Source: Aristaeella hokkaidonensis (GTDB lineage: Bacteria; Bacillota; Clostridia; Christensenellales; Aristaeellaceae). From it: a stretch of DNA of 64,000 bases. The notes beneath the pieces were generated by a model. The model did not search any database and was not told where the DNA came from. It worked only from the letters and a program-made list of their open reading frames with translations. The DNA lies in contig NZ_CP068393.1 of assembly GCF_018128945.1 (NCBI RefSeq), forward strand, positions 868,001 through 932,000, given 5' to 3'. The translations under genes and the position numbers were made by a program. Below, one piece after another: positions 46,905-56,645 of this stretch. The stretch's first letter is position 1. Every line of letters starts with the position of its first letter.

Positions 46905-48011
46905 ATGATAAGGAAAATCATATGCGGCCCCGGGTTTTGTGCCGTTACGGAAGACGGTGTGCTTGTTGAATACATACCGAATGATCCGTCGGATCAGTGC
47001 GGGGATATTCTGCTTGGAAAAACTGACCGGTTGATGCCCGGAATGAACTGTGCATTTGTTGATATAGGGAGGAAGAAAAGCGGCTTTCTTCCGCTGGATG
47101 AAAACAGCAGCAGTTTTACAGGAGGGAAAGTACGCTCCGGTGAAAACCTGACTGTCCAGATCAAGAAAGAGGAAAACGGGACAAAAGGAGCATTTCTGAC
47201 ACGTGATATAACGCTTCCCGGAACGATGGTTATCCTTATGCCTATGAACCGCTATATCGGTGTCAGCAGCAGAATTACCGATGAATCTGTTCGTGAGGAA
47301 CTGAAAAAAACAGGACGTGAAATAGCTGCAGACCGATTTGGTCTTGTGATGCGAAAAGCAGCGGAAGCTGCGGCACCAGAGATGATCCGGCAGGAGGCAG
47401 AATCACTGTATGAAACCTGGCGGATGACAGAGGAAAAAGCTTCAAAGGGAGGAAAACGGGGGTGTCTTCTTTTTTCAGGCAGTATTGCAGAACGGCTTCA
47501 GGAAGATTATGCCCGGGACAGTATCACTACAGTTCAGGAGTCTGCGGAAACCGATGACGGTATTGCCAGGCAGGTCAGACAGGCCAGAGAACGTACCGTA
47601 CGTCTTCCGGGGGGCGGCAATATTATCCTGGATCGGTGTGAAGCAATGACGGTGATTGATATCAATACCGCTTCTGCTGCCGTTTCCGGATCCAAAGAGC
47701 AGACAATACTTGAAACCAATCTGGAGGCATGCGGCGCCATTGCCCAGCAGGTACGGCTGCGGAATCTGAGCGGAATCATCCTGATCGATTTTATAGACAT
47801 GGATAATGAAACAGACCGTAGTATGGTCCTGACCAGGCTGGAGGAGTGCTTCAGCAGGGACCGGGTGAAGACAGTTATACACGGCTGGACGAGTCTGGGA
47901 TTGATCGAAATGACCAGAAAGCGCACAAGAGCGGGAATATATGATAATCTATTGAAAGCCTGTCCCGTCTGCGGAGGAACAGGATATGTACTGAGGGAGC
48001 AGAGAGAATGA
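46905..48011 (+). CDS. rng: Ribonuclease E/G family protein, compact form
   Basis: Endoribonuclease of the RNase E/G family, probably acting in rRNA maturation and mRNA decay. The 368-residue product has an S1-type RNA-binding region (KTDRLMPGMNCAFVDIGRKKSGFLPLDE) and the catalytic metal-site motifs TVIDINTAS (D252) and ILIDFIDM (D295/D298). LGLIEMTRKRTR and a C-terminal zinc-link-like CPVCGGTGYV complete it. E. coli RNase G has 489 residues, so this is short, mainly between S1 and the DNase-I-like core. ATG 46905 follows GAGAGG. The stop overlaps the miaB start. The ribosomal genes rplU and rpmA, which often follow, are absent. Confidence 0.92.
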   Translation: MIRKIICGPGFCAVTEDGVLVEYIPNDPSDQCGDILLGKTDRLMPGMNCAFVDIGRKKSGFLPLDENSSSFTGGKVRSGENLTVQIKKEENGTKGAFLTRDITLPGTMVILMPMNRYIGVSSRITDESVREELKKTGREIAADRFGLVMRKAAEAAAPEMIRQEAESLYETWRMTEEKASKGGKRGCLLFSGSIAERLQEDYARDSITTVQESAETDDGIARQVRQARERTVRLPGGGNIILDRCEAMTVIDINTASAAVSGSKEQTILETNLEACGAIAQQVRLRNLSGIILIDFIDMDNETDRSMVLTRLEECFSRDRVKTVIHGWTSLGLIEMTRKRTRAGIYDNLLKACPVCGGTGYVLREQRE

Positions 48012-49405
48012 ACACAAAGGAGATCCTTGTCACAACTGAAGAACAGGAACGCCAGGAGCGGTATACAGAGCTGATCCGGGAGCTTCCGCACAGACCGCAG
48101 AGTTATTATGTTGTCACATACGGATGCCAGATGAATGCCCATGATTCTGAAAAAATCGCCGGCATGCTGGATCGTATGGGGATGAAATCCGCAGCGGAAC
48201 GTGAAGAAGCTGATTTCGTAATATTCAACACATGCTGTGTACGTGAAAATGCTGAAAGACGTGCATTGGGCAATGTTACATGGCTGAAAGAAGTCAGGAA
48301 AACAAAGCCGGATATGATCATAGCTGTCTGCGGCTGCATGATACAGGAACCCGGAATGGCGGAAACCATTCTGAAACAATACAGGTTTGTGGATCTGGCG
48401 TTCGGTACTGCCAATCTTCATAAGTTACCGGAAATGCTGTTTGAAACGCTGAACAGCAGTACTCAGCAGGTGTGTGTTGAGGATAAAGACGTTATTGCAG
48501 AGGGGCTTCCGGTCAGGAGACTCAGACAGGATGCTGCCTATCTTACGATTATGTACGGCTGTAATAATTTCTGCAGCTTTTGTATTGTTCCCTATGTACG
48601 CGGCAGGGAACGGAGCCGCGAAATGAGCAGTATTCTTCACGAGGCTGAAGAACTGGCAAAGTCGGGCGTAAAGGAAATTATGCTGCTGGGCCAGAATGTC
48701 AACAGCTACGGGAAGGGATTGCCCGGTGACCCGACTTTTGCAGCCCTGCTGAAGCAGCTGGACGAAATCGGTATTCCGCGGATCCGTTTTATGACGAGCC
48801 ATCCGAAAGATCTGAGCGATGAGCTGATCGACGTGATGAGCAGCGGTAAACACATCCTGCCGCAGTTTCATCTGCCGGTCCAGAGCGGCAATAATGAGAT
48901 TCTGGAAAAGATGAACCGGCACTATACCCGGGAACAGTATCTGGACAGGGTCCGAAAACTGCGGGAAGCCATTCCCGGAATCGGACTAAGTACAGATATT
49001 ATTGTCAGTTTTCCCGGTGAAACAGAAGCGCAGTTTGAGGACACAATGAGCCTTGTGCGTGAGGTCCGGTACGACAGTGCCTTTACCTTTATATACAGTC
49101 CGCGGAAGGGGACAAAAGCGGCAAAAATGGAGGGCCTGATTCCGGATGAAGTATCCCGGGAGAGAATCCAGCGCCTGATTGCACTTCAGGAGGAACTGCA
49201 GCAGGATACATTGAAACGGTTCATCGGGTCAGAAGAAGAAATCCTGGTCGAGAGCCTGAGCAAAAGAAGCAAATCTGCTGTATCCGGAAAAGGCAGGCAT
49301 GCGGTGTCTATTACGGTCAACGGCAGTAATGAAGATATCGGACAGATCCTGAAATGCCGAGTGACCGGACTGAAGAATAATACGCTGACCGGCGAAAGAA
49401 TATAA
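48008..49405 (+). CDS. miaB: tRNA-2-methylthio-N6-isopentenyladenosine synthase MiaB
   Basis: Radical SAM methylthiotransferase that converts i6A37 to ms2i6A37 in tRNA. The 465-residue product has the N-terminal auxiliary-cluster cysteines C40 (YGCQMN), C76 (FNTCCVREN) and C110 (CGCMIQ), the radical SAM cluster C185-x3-C189-x2-C192 (CNNFCSFC), and a C-terminal TRAM domain. It acts after MiaA, encoded at 54381. The ATG overlaps the rng stop (ATGA). Confidence 0.97.
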   Translation: MNTKEILVTTEEQERQERYTELIRELPHRPQSYYVVTYGCQMNAHDSEKIAGMLDRMGMKSAAEREEADFVIFNTCCVRENAERRALGNVTWLKEVRKTKPDMIIAVCGCMIQEPGMAETILKQYRFVDLAFGTANLHKLPEMLFETLNSSTQQVCVEDKDVIAEGLPVRRLRQDAAYLTIMYGCNNFCSFCIVPYVRGRERSREMSSILHEAEELAKSGVKEIMLLGQNVNSYGKGLPGDPTFAALLKQLDEIGIPRIRFMTSHPKDLSDELIDVMSSGKHILPQFHLPVQSGNNEILEKMNRHYTREQYLDRVRKLREAIPGIGLSTDIIVSFPGETEAQFEDTMSLVREVRYDSAFTFIYSPRKGTKAAKMEGLIPDEVSRERIQRLIALQEELQQDTLKRFIGSEEEILVESLSKRSKSAVSGKGRHAVSITVNGSNEDIGQILKCRVTGLKNNTLTGERI

Positions 49406-49420
49406 GGGAGACAAACGGAT

Positions 49421-49828
49421 ATGAGAGAAGTTATGATGAAAGCCCAGGAACTTGCGGAAGCGATCCTGAACAGTGAAACGTATCAGAAAATGAAACAGCA
49501 GGAAGGGGCTGTGCGCCATGATCCTGATGCTGCCGCGGCGCTGGGGGACATGATCGAAAAGAGACAGCGTGTGGAAGCGATTCTGTCAGCCGCAGATATG
49601 AATGCGAACGAACTTGCTGAGGCCAGCCGTGAAATGGAAGAAGCGGAAAAACGGATGAATGAGAATGAAATGATCCGGACGCTGAAACAGTACAGAAACG
49701 ATTTTCAGACCATGATGGATAATGTAAACAAGATCCTCCGGCTGGTGATTACCGGCGAAGTGGAAGAGGAAAACAGCGGCAGCACGGGATGTTCCGGCAA
49801 CTGCTCCTGCTGCAGCGGATGCCGCTGA
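49421..49828 (+). CDS. YlbF/YmcA (RicA/RicF) family protein with cysteine-rich tail
   Basis: A 135-residue helical protein of the YlbF/YmcA family (KAQELAEAILNSETYQKMKQQE...AAALGDMIEKRQRVEAIL). In B. subtilis, RicA (YmcA), RicF (YlbF) and RicT form a complex carrying Fe-S clusters that guides RNase Y processing and development. The C-terminus here has five cysteines in GCSGNCSCCSGC (C124, C128, C130, C131, C134), suited to cluster binding. The order miaB, this gene, mutS, mutL matches the ymcA neighbourhood of B. subtilis, so RicA is the better guess. Confidence 0.87.
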   Translation: MREVMMKAQELAEAILNSETYQKMKQQEGAVRHDPDAAAALGDMIEKRQRVEAILSAADMNANELAEASREMEEAEKRMNENEMIRTLKQYRNDFQTMMDNVNKILRLVITGEVEEENSGSTGCSGNCSCCSGCR

Positions 49829-49840
49829 GAAAGGAACAAC

Positions 49841-52438
49841 ATGGCACTTTCACCTATGATGCAGCAGTACCTGCGTATTCATGACCAGTATGCGGATTGC
49901 TTGCTGCTGTTCCGGCTGGGGGACTTTTATGAGCTCTTTTTTGAAGATGCCAAAACCGCCTCCAGAGAACTGGAGCTGACCCTGACCGGAAAAGACTGCG
50001 GTCTGGAGGAACGCGCACCGATGTGCGGCGTTCCTTATCATTCCGTGAATACCTATATTGAAAAGCTGATTGCAAAAGGCTACAAGGTTGCCATCTGTGA
50101 GCAGATGGAAGATCCGGCACTGGCCAAAGGCCTCGTGGACCGGGATGTGGTCCGGGTGATCACAGCCGGCACGGTGACGGATCCTGCCATGCTGGAAGAC
50201 AAGGCAAACAACTATCTTATGTGCGTCTATCTGGACGGCAAAAAGACTGGCATAGCCTATGCAGACGTATCCACAGGTGAGTTTTTCGTTATGGAGCCTG
50301 AAGTAAATCTGCTGAGGGCGCAGATTGTCCGTGTGAATCCGATGGAAGTCATCTGCAATGATCCGCCGCAGCTGACAGCGCTGACAGGAGGAGACATCAG
50401 GGGACTCAACGGACAGCCAAGGGTCTGGTTCCAGCGGAGAAACGCAGAAGATACCATCTGCGAGCATTTTCATCTCAGCCAGCTGACATCACTTGGCCTG
50501 GATGATAAAAAAGAAGCCACCTGTGCAGCCGGCGCATTGCTGCGTTATCTTCATGAAACGCAGAAGAACAGTCTGGAACATATCCGTACGCTGCGAATTG
50601 CAGAAAATGGAAAAACCATGCTTCTGGACCAGAATACCAGGCGGAATCTTGAGCTTACAGAGAGCCTGAGAGGAGAACGCAGAAAGGGTACACTTCTCGG
50701 CCTGCTTGATTTGACAAGTACGGCAATGGGCGGAAGACTGCTTCGCCGATGGGTGGAACAGCCCCTTCTGGATGAAAAGGAGATCAACAACCGTCTGGAT
50801 GCCGTGGAGGAACTTGTCAATGACAGGATTCTCGGCATGACACTGGCGGAAGAACTTGAAGGCGTGTACGATATGGAGCGCCTGATGAATAAGGTTGCAT
50901 ACAGGAATATGAATGCCAGGGACTGCCTTGCCCTGTGTGCGAGCCTGAAGCGTATACCGGGAATCCGCAATCTGCTTATCAATGTGCAAAGTGCAGAAAT
51001 GATCAGGATCCATGATGAACTCAATCCGCTGGAGGAACTGACAGACCTGCTGGATCGGGCCATTCATCCGGACGCGCCTGTCATTATCACGGAGGGCGGG
51101 ATTATCCGGGAAGGATATTCACAGATCCTGGATGAATACCGTGAAGCACAGACCAGCGGAAAACAATGGATCCTGGATCTCGAAGCCAGGGAAAGAGAAG
51201 AGACGGGTATCAGAAATCTCAGGATTCAGTACAATAAGGTATTCGGGTATTACATTGAAGTGACCAAAAGCTTTCTGAGCCAGGTACCTGAAAGATATAT
51301 CCGGAAGCAGACGCTGACCAATGCAGAACGGTATATGACTCCTGAACTGAAAGAAATTGAGCAGAAGATCATCGGCGCACAGGAGCAAAGCGTACGCCTT
51401 GAACTACAGCTTTTCAGCGAGGTCAGGGATCGTATTGCTGAACAGATTGAAGGAATCCAAAGAACCGCTCAGGCGCTTAAGGAACTTGACGTATTCCAGA
51501 GCCTGAGCCGGGCAGCTTCGGAAAATCATTATGTACGTCCTTCCATTACTTCGGACGGAACGCTTTCGATCGTTGAGGGCCGTCATCCTGTGGTGGAAAG
51601 GAATATGAAGGATGGCGGGTTCATTCCCAATGATACGCTGCTGGACGGAAATGAAAACCGGATGATGATTATCACCGGACCGAATATGGCAGGTAAAAGT
51701 ACCTATATGCGTCAGGTGGCGCTGATCTGCCTGATGGCGCAGATCGGAAGCTTTGTTCCTGCCAGGGAGGCCAGCCTTCCGGTCTGTGACCGTATTTTTA
51801 CGAGGGTAGGCGCCAGCGATGATCTGGCCAGCGGACAGAGTACCTTTATGGTTGAGATGAGCGAAACCGCTCATATCCTCAGGAACGCAACGAAAAACAG
51901 CCTGATTATTCTTGATGAGATCGGACGGGGAACCAGCACATTTGACGGACTGTCCATTGCATGGGCAGTGGTGGAATATATTGCTGACAAGGAACGGATC
52001 GGAGCAAAAACCCTGTTTGCGACGCATTATCATGAATTAAGTGAACTCGAGGGTCATCTGGACGGGGTGAAAAATTTCTGTATTTCCGTCAAGGAACATG
52101 GGGAAGACGTTATCTTCCTTCGGAAAATTGTTCGCGGCGGTGCGGATAAAAGCTTTGGTGTTCATGTGGCCAGGCTGGCGGGAGTGCCTCATCCGGTAAT
52201 CGTGCGTGCGCATGAGATTCAGGCCAGGCTGGAAGTCAGTGAAATCAACCAGAATACCATTGGCCAGAATATTCTGGGTGAGGATACTGGTTTCAGGAAA
52301 AATGAACAGATGGATCTGTTTGAGTATAAAAAAGATGAAATAATCAAGGAGCTTCAGGAAATTGACGTGATGGCAATCACGCCGATGGATGCGATGAATA
52401 CGTTGTTCCTGCTCCGGGAAAAGGCACGCAAGCTGTAA
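49841..52438 (+). CDS. mutS: DNA mismatch repair protein MutS
   Basis: Recognises base mismatches and starts repair with MutL. The 865-residue product has the mismatch-reading N-terminal domain with the Phe-x-Glu motif (GDFYELFFEDA), connector, core and clamp domains. The ATPase carries Walker A GPNMAGKS (613-620), the signature region STFMVEMSE and Walker B ILDEIGRGTSTFDG. GAAAGGAAC precedes the ATG. The C-terminal region is of normal length. It is followed by mutL after 43 bases. Confidence 0.98.
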   Translation: MALSPMMQQYLRIHDQYADCLLLFRLGDFYELFFEDAKTASRELELTLTGKDCGLEERAPMCGVPYHSVNTYIEKLIAKGYKVAICEQMEDPALAKGLVDRDVVRVITAGTVTDPAMLEDKANNYLMCVYLDGKKTGIAYADVSTGEFFVMEPEVNLLRAQIVRVNPMEVICNDPPQLTALTGGDIRGLNGQPRVWFQRRNAEDTICEHFHLSQLTSLGLDDKKEATCAAGALLRYLHETQKNSLEHIRTLRIAENGKTMLLDQNTRRNLELTESLRGERRKGTLLGLLDLTSTAMGGRLLRRWVEQPLLDEKEINNRLDAVEELVNDRILGMTLAEELEGVYDMERLMNKVAYRNMNARDCLALCASLKRIPGIRNLLINVQSAEMIRIHDELNPLEELTDLLDRAIHPDAPVIITEGGIIREGYSQILDEYREAQTSGKQWILDLEAREREETGIRNLRIQYNKVFGYYIEVTKSFLSQVPERYIRKQTLTNAERYMTPELKEIEQKIIGAQEQSVRLELQLFSEVRDRIAEQIEGIQRTAQALKELDVFQSLSRAASENHYVRPSITSDGTLSIVEGRHPVVERNMKDGGFIPNDTLLDGNENRMMIITGPNMAGKSTYMRQVALICLMAQIGSFVPAREASLPVCDRIFTRVGASDDLASGQSTFMVEMSETAHILRNATKNSLIILDEIGRGTSTFDGLSIAWAVVEYIADKERIGAKTLFATHYHELSELEGHLDGVKNFCISVKEHGEDVIFLRKIVRGGADKSFGVHVARLAGVPHPVIVRAHEIQARLEVSEINQNTIGQNILGEDTGFRKNEQMDLFEYKKDEIIKELQEIDVMAITPMDAMNTLFLLREKARKL

Positions 52439-52481
52439 TCAGCCTTAAGCCGGGAAAAGGCAATTTGAAAAGGAGAACACT

Positions 52482-54368
52482 ATGGGAAAGATCAGACCGC
52501 TGAGTGAAAACCTGATTGGTAAAATAGCTGCGGGTGAAGTCGTGGAAAGACCGGCGGCGGCCATCAAGGAACTGATTGAAAACAGTCTGGATGCCGGTGC
52601 TACAGCGGTGACAGTCGAAATCCAGGAAGGCGGACTGACAAGCATCCGCGTAGCCGATAATGGCAGCGGTATTGATGAAAGCGATATCCGCATGGCGTTT
52701 GAACGGCATGCCACAAGTAAAATCAGCAGGGAACAGGATCTTGACGCCATTGCAACTCTGGGCTTCCGCGGAGAGGCTCTTGCAAGTATTGCAGCCGTAT
52801 CACGGATTACAATGACAACCCGGACCGCTGCAAGCGATACAGGATTGAAAGTAAAAAACGAAGGCGGACGGATTACTGATATACAGGAAATTGCCTGCCC
52901 AGTCGGCACAACAATCCAGGTGAATGATTTGTTTTTCAATGTTCCTGTCCGCAAAGGATTTATGAAAAAAGCCGGTCAGGAAGCTTCGGCAGTTCACGAT
53001 CTGATTGTCCAGCTTTTACTGAGCCGCCCCGATGTCAGTTTCAGGTATATTTCAAACGGTAAAACAGAATTTCATTCACCCGGAGACGGACAGACAGCCA
53101 CGGCATTGCAGACGGTTTACGGAAGCTATGCCATGAAGTTTATGAAAGAAGTGAATGATCACGGGAACGGACTGATCATCAAGGGGTATGTCGGTATCGG
53201 AGAGAACGGAAGAGGAAACCGGAATCAGGAAATGTTCTTCATCAACGGCCGTGTCATGCATAATAAAATCCTGAACGAAGCATTGGAAACGGCCTGCAGG
53301 GAACGGGTGATGATTGGGAAATTCCCGGTCTGTGCACTGTATATCACCATTCCGTATGAAGCAGTGGACGTCAATGTACACCCGAATAAGCTGGAAGTGC
53401 GATTCAGGGATGAAACAGGGGTTTATGAAGCTGTACTCAGTGCTGTGCTGATGGCATTGAAAGAAAAGGATGCTTTTCAGCATCCGGTTGAGATGACTCT
53501 CAGCCCCCAGAAGGAAAAAGCTTCTGACCGGATGACGGAAGTTCCTGTCCAGGCGGCTCCTGCCATGCGCCGTCCGCTGCCTTCTCCTGATGAATCGGTG
53601 ACAGTCAGCCGGACGCTCCCTGCCAGTGCGTCTGCTATTTCTCCTGCCCCAAAACCGGAACCCGTTTACAGGGATATCCCGCCAAAGCCGGCAGAAACAA
53701 TCAATATCCCTGCTGCCGGCCGTGAGTATGCAGCTCCCACTGTGATGAAAGAAAATGCAGAACAGGTTAACACAATCCTGAGTGCAGTCAGGAAACCGAT
53801 GAAAGTATTCGGCGCGCTGTTCAACACGTTTATCCTGGTTGAATATGAAGACCAGCTGCTGATGGTTGACCAGCACGCGGTCCATGAGCGTCTGCTGTTT
53901 GACAGGCTTATGAGTGAACACACGGAAAAAGCCCAGGCCGGCCAGGAAATGCTTGTTCCTGTTGTGCTTGGTGTTACAAATGCTGAACAGCGCCTGCTGG
54001 AAGATAACAGGGAAGCGCTGGAAAGCATAGGACTCGTTGTTGAGGCGTTTGGTGAGAAGGATGTAGCTGTCAGGACGATCCCCGTAATTCTGGGCGAGGC
54101 ACAGACAAAGGATTTTATACGGGATGTGATCAACGATCTTCAGAACGGAAAAGATCCGACTTTTGAGAAGAAACGGACACAGCTGCTTCAGACCGCCTGC
54201 AAGCATGCCGTTAAGGGCGGAGAAACGCTGACAGAAGAAGAATTGCGGAGCCTTCTTGACACAATGATTGAACAGAAGGTGACACCCACCTGTCCCCACG
54301 GAAGACCGCTTGTGGTTTCCATCAGCCACAGGGAACTGGACAGGAAATTCAAACGCATACAGAACTGA
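52482..54368 (+). CDS. mutL: DNA mismatch repair protein MutL (endonuclease type)
   Basis: GHKL ATPase that links MutS to strand removal. The 628-residue product has ATPase motifs IAAGEVVERPAAAIKELIENSLDAG, VADNGSGI and TLGFRGEAL, and a Pro/Ala-rich linker (about 345-420). The C-terminal domain carries the endonuclease metal motif DQHAVHERLLF (from D463) and CPHGRP near the end. This predicts nicking activity, as expected in bacteria without MutH. AAAAGGAGAA precedes the ATG. Confidence 0.97.
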   Translation: MGKIRPLSENLIGKIAAGEVVERPAAAIKELIENSLDAGATAVTVEIQEGGLTSIRVADNGSGIDESDIRMAFERHATSKISREQDLDAIATLGFRGEALASIAAVSRITMTTRTAASDTGLKVKNEGGRITDIQEIACPVGTTIQVNDLFFNVPVRKGFMKKAGQEASAVHDLIVQLLLSRPDVSFRYISNGKTEFHSPGDGQTATALQTVYGSYAMKFMKEVNDHGNGLIIKGYVGIGENGRGNRNQEMFFINGRVMHNKILNEALETACRERVMIGKFPVCALYITIPYEAVDVNVHPNKLEVRFRDETGVYEAVLSAVLMALKEKDAFQHPVEMTLSPQKEKASDRMTEVPVQAAPAMRRPLPSPDESVTVSRTLPASASAISPAPKPEPVYRDIPPKPAETINIPAAGREYAAPTVMKENAEQVNTILSAVRKPMKVFGALFNTFILVEYEDQLLMVDQHAVHERLLFDRLMSEHTEKAQAGQEMLVPVVLGVTNAEQRLLEDNREALESIGLVVEAFGEKDVAVRTIPVILGEAQTKDFIRDVINDLQNGKDPTFEKKRTQLLQTACKHAVKGGETLTEEELRSLLDTMIEQKVTPTCPHGRPLVVSISHRELDRKFKRIQN

Positions 54369-54380
54369 CCGGAGAACAGT

Positions 54381-55304
54381 ATGACAGAACAGATTGTCTG
54401 CAGAGTCATAACGGGGCCTACAGCCAGCGGGAAGACCAGTCTGAGCGTACGTCTCGCACAGGAGCAGGGATGGGATATTCTGTGTATGGACAGTATGCAG
54501 ATTTACAGAAGAATGGATATCGGAACCGCTAAACCGACAAAGGAAGAAATGGGCGGTGTATGTCATTATCTGATGGATATCTGTGAACCAACGGATATGT
54601 TCAGCGTTGCAGATTACAGGGATGAAGCCGAGAAACTGATTCTGCAGCTTACAGAAAAGGGAAGACATGTATTGTTTGTCGGAGGAACTGTACTTTATCT
54701 TCAGTCGCTGATGCATCCCATGGGAATGGGAATGACGCCGGCCAATGAAGAACTGAGGAAGACGTTGCATGCAATGGCGGAAACGGCAGACGGACGCGCC
54801 GCGCTGCATGAGAGGCTTCGACGTATAGATCCGGTAACTGCCCAACGTCTTCCGGTGAATGATGTCAGAAGGATTATTCGTGCAATAGAAGTATGGGAGG
54901 CTACCGGAATTCCTTTTTCCGAACAGCCCAGGCGTGAGAATGAGAATGACCGCCGATTCCGCTGGAAGGTGGTTTCCACTGAAATGGACAGGGATTTACT
55001 CTATGACCGGATCAATCAACGCGTAACAGATATGATCCAAAAGGGATTAAAGAATGAAGTGGCATCCCTGCTGGAGGAAGGCGTACCTGAAGACGCCAGG
55101 AGCATGAACGGCCTGGGGTACAAGGAGATGATTCCCTGTATACGCGGTGAGTATTCTGTTGAAGATGCGGCAGAGATGATCCGGAAGGGAACACGTCATT
55201 ATGCAAAAAGGCAGATGACGTTCCTGCGCAGGGAAGAATGCATTCATTATGTCAGAACCGACAGAGAAGATGCGTACGACGAAATGAGAAGATATTTGCT
55301 GTGA
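54381..55304 (+). CDS. miaA: tRNA dimethylallyltransferase MiaA
   Basis: Adds the isopentenyl group to A37 of tRNAs reading U-starting codons, the substrate later used by MiaB. The 307-residue product has the P-loop GPTASGKTSLSVRLA, DSMQIYRRMDIGTAKPT, VGGTVLYLQSL and the Tyr/Arg-rich C-terminal region GTRHYAKRQMTFLRR. CCGGAGAA precedes the ATG. It lies 12 bases after mutL. The hfq gene that often follows miaA in Bacillota is absent here. Confidence 0.97.
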   Translation: MTEQIVCRVITGPTASGKTSLSVRLAQEQGWDILCMDSMQIYRRMDIGTAKPTKEEMGGVCHYLMDICEPTDMFSVADYRDEAEKLILQLTEKGRHVLFVGGTVLYLQSLMHPMGMGMTPANEELRKTLHAMAETADGRAALHERLRRIDPVTAQRLPVNDVRRIIRAIEVWEATGIPFSEQPRRENENDRRFRWKVVSTEMDRDLLYDRINQRVTDMIQKGLKNEVASLLEEGVPEDARSMNGLGYKEMIPCIRGEYSVEDAAEMIRKGTRHYAKRQMTFLRREECIHYVRTDREDAYDEMRRYLL

Positions 55305-55314
55305 GGTTATAAGC

Positions 55315-56565
55315 ATGAATCGTATTGAGGAAATGATCCTGAAAGCGGAGGAGGAGCTGAAGGAATCCTTTGCCAGGATCGATGAAAATGAAATGAAGCG
55401 TACGAAACAGGTGCTTGACCTGTTCCGGCAGGAAGGGGTCAGTTACAGGCATTTTGCCCCGTCTACCGGTTACGGATACGATGATATCGGACGGGATACC
55501 CTGGAAAGGATATATGCGGGGATTTTCCATACGGAGGCGGCGCTTATGAGACCGCACGTAGCCAGCGGAACGGCAGCCCTGAGCCTGACTCTCTTTGGCC
55601 TTACAAAACCGGGAGAAAAAATCGTCAGTGCTACCGGTATGCCCTATGATACCCTGCTGGGTGTCATCGGAACGGGGAAAGGCAGCCAGCCAGGGTCACT
55701 GAAGGAAATGGGCGTTTCTTTTGAATGTGTGGAACTGAAAGACGGGAAGATTAATGTCCCGGCTGTGGAAAAGGCGATCACGAAAGATACATCCCTTGTG
55801 ATCGCTCAGAGAAGCCGGGGATATGCCTGGAGACCCAGCCTGTTTCCTGAGGAATTTGCGGAACTGGCTGATATGATTCACAGCAGGCATCCCGGCGTAA
55901 CCCTGATGGTTGATAACTGCTACGGCGAATTTGTATGTAAGGATGAACCTACGGATTACGGCGCGGATATATGCGTAGGCAGTCTGATCAAGAATCCGGG
56001 CGGAGGAATTGCACCAACCGGAGGATATGTGGCCGGAAAGTATGATAAAGTGGAACGTATTGCCGGAAGGCTGACAGCACCCGGACTTGGCCGGGAGCTT
56101 GGTTCCTATGCTGCATCATACAGGCCGTTTTATCAGGGACTGTTTATGGCGCCGCACACAGTGGCCCAGGCGCTGAAGACGGCACTTCTTGCTTCAAGAT
56201 TGTTTGACAATCTGGGTTTTGAGACGTCGCCGTCATCAAAGGAACAACGCGCTGACATTATTCAGGCGATTAAGATGGAAACTCCTGAGCGGCTTGTGGC
56301 GTTTTGTCAGGGAATTCAAACAGCCAGCCCCGTGGACAGTATGGCAATGCCCGAACCCTGGGACATGCCGGGCTATGATGATCAGGTTGTTATGGCGGCA
56401 GGAACATTTGTTGCCGGCGCCAGTATTGAACTGAGCGCTGACGGTCCTATCAGGGCACCGTACACCGCTTTTATGCAGGGAGGACTGACATATGTTCACG
56501 GGCGGATTGCGCTTTCAGAAGCACTGCGCAGAATGATGGAAACAGGCGCGCTCAAAATGCCGTAA
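55315..56565 (+). CDS. ynbB: YnbB-type PLP protein (methionine gamma-lyase family)
   Basis: A 416-residue fold-type I PLP protein of the YnbB group, annotated as aluminium-resistance or methionine gamma-lyase family in databases. Visible motifs are FAPSTGYGYDDIGRDTLERIYA, ALMRPHVASGTAALSL, VDNCYGEF and the likely PLP lysine in GSLIKNPGGGIAPTGGY. It lacks close likeness to classical methionine gamma-lyase, and the reaction is unproven. It sits 10 bases after miaA, and in B. subtilis ynbB also lies near miaA-hfq. The next promoter starts right after its stop. Confidence 0.9.
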   Translation: MNRIEEMILKAEEELKESFARIDENEMKRTKQVLDLFRQEGVSYRHFAPSTGYGYDDIGRDTLERIYAGIFHTEAALMRPHVASGTAALSLTLFGLTKPGEKIVSATGMPYDTLLGVIGTGKGSQPGSLKEMGVSFECVELKDGKINVPAVEKAITKDTSLVIAQRSRGYAWRPSLFPEEFAELADMIHSRHPGVTLMVDNCYGEFVCKDEPTDYGADICVGSLIKNPGGGIAPTGGYVAGKYDKVERIAGRLTAPGLGRELGSYAASYRPFYQGLFMAPHTVAQALKTALLASRLFDNLGFETSPSSKEQRADIIQAIKMETPERLVAFCQGIQTASPVDSMAMPEPWDMPGYDDQVVMAAGTFVAGASIELSADGPIRAPYTAFMQGGLTYVHGRIALSEALRRMMETGALKMP

Positions 56566-56568
56566 TTC

Positions 56569-56597
56569 TTGACAATGACAGGCTCAGCTCATATAAT
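56569..56597 (+). promoter_or_regulatory. Consensus sigma-A promoter of the transketolase genes
   Basis: Perfect TTGACA (56569-56574), 17-base spacer, perfect TATAAT (56592-56597). High constitutive expression is expected. Transcription should begin at about 56604, leaving a leader of about 42 bases. Confidence 0.92.
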
Positions 56598-56645
56598 ATT
56601 TTAATGTTTGAACATTCAGGAAATTACATGATCGGAGGGACGGAA

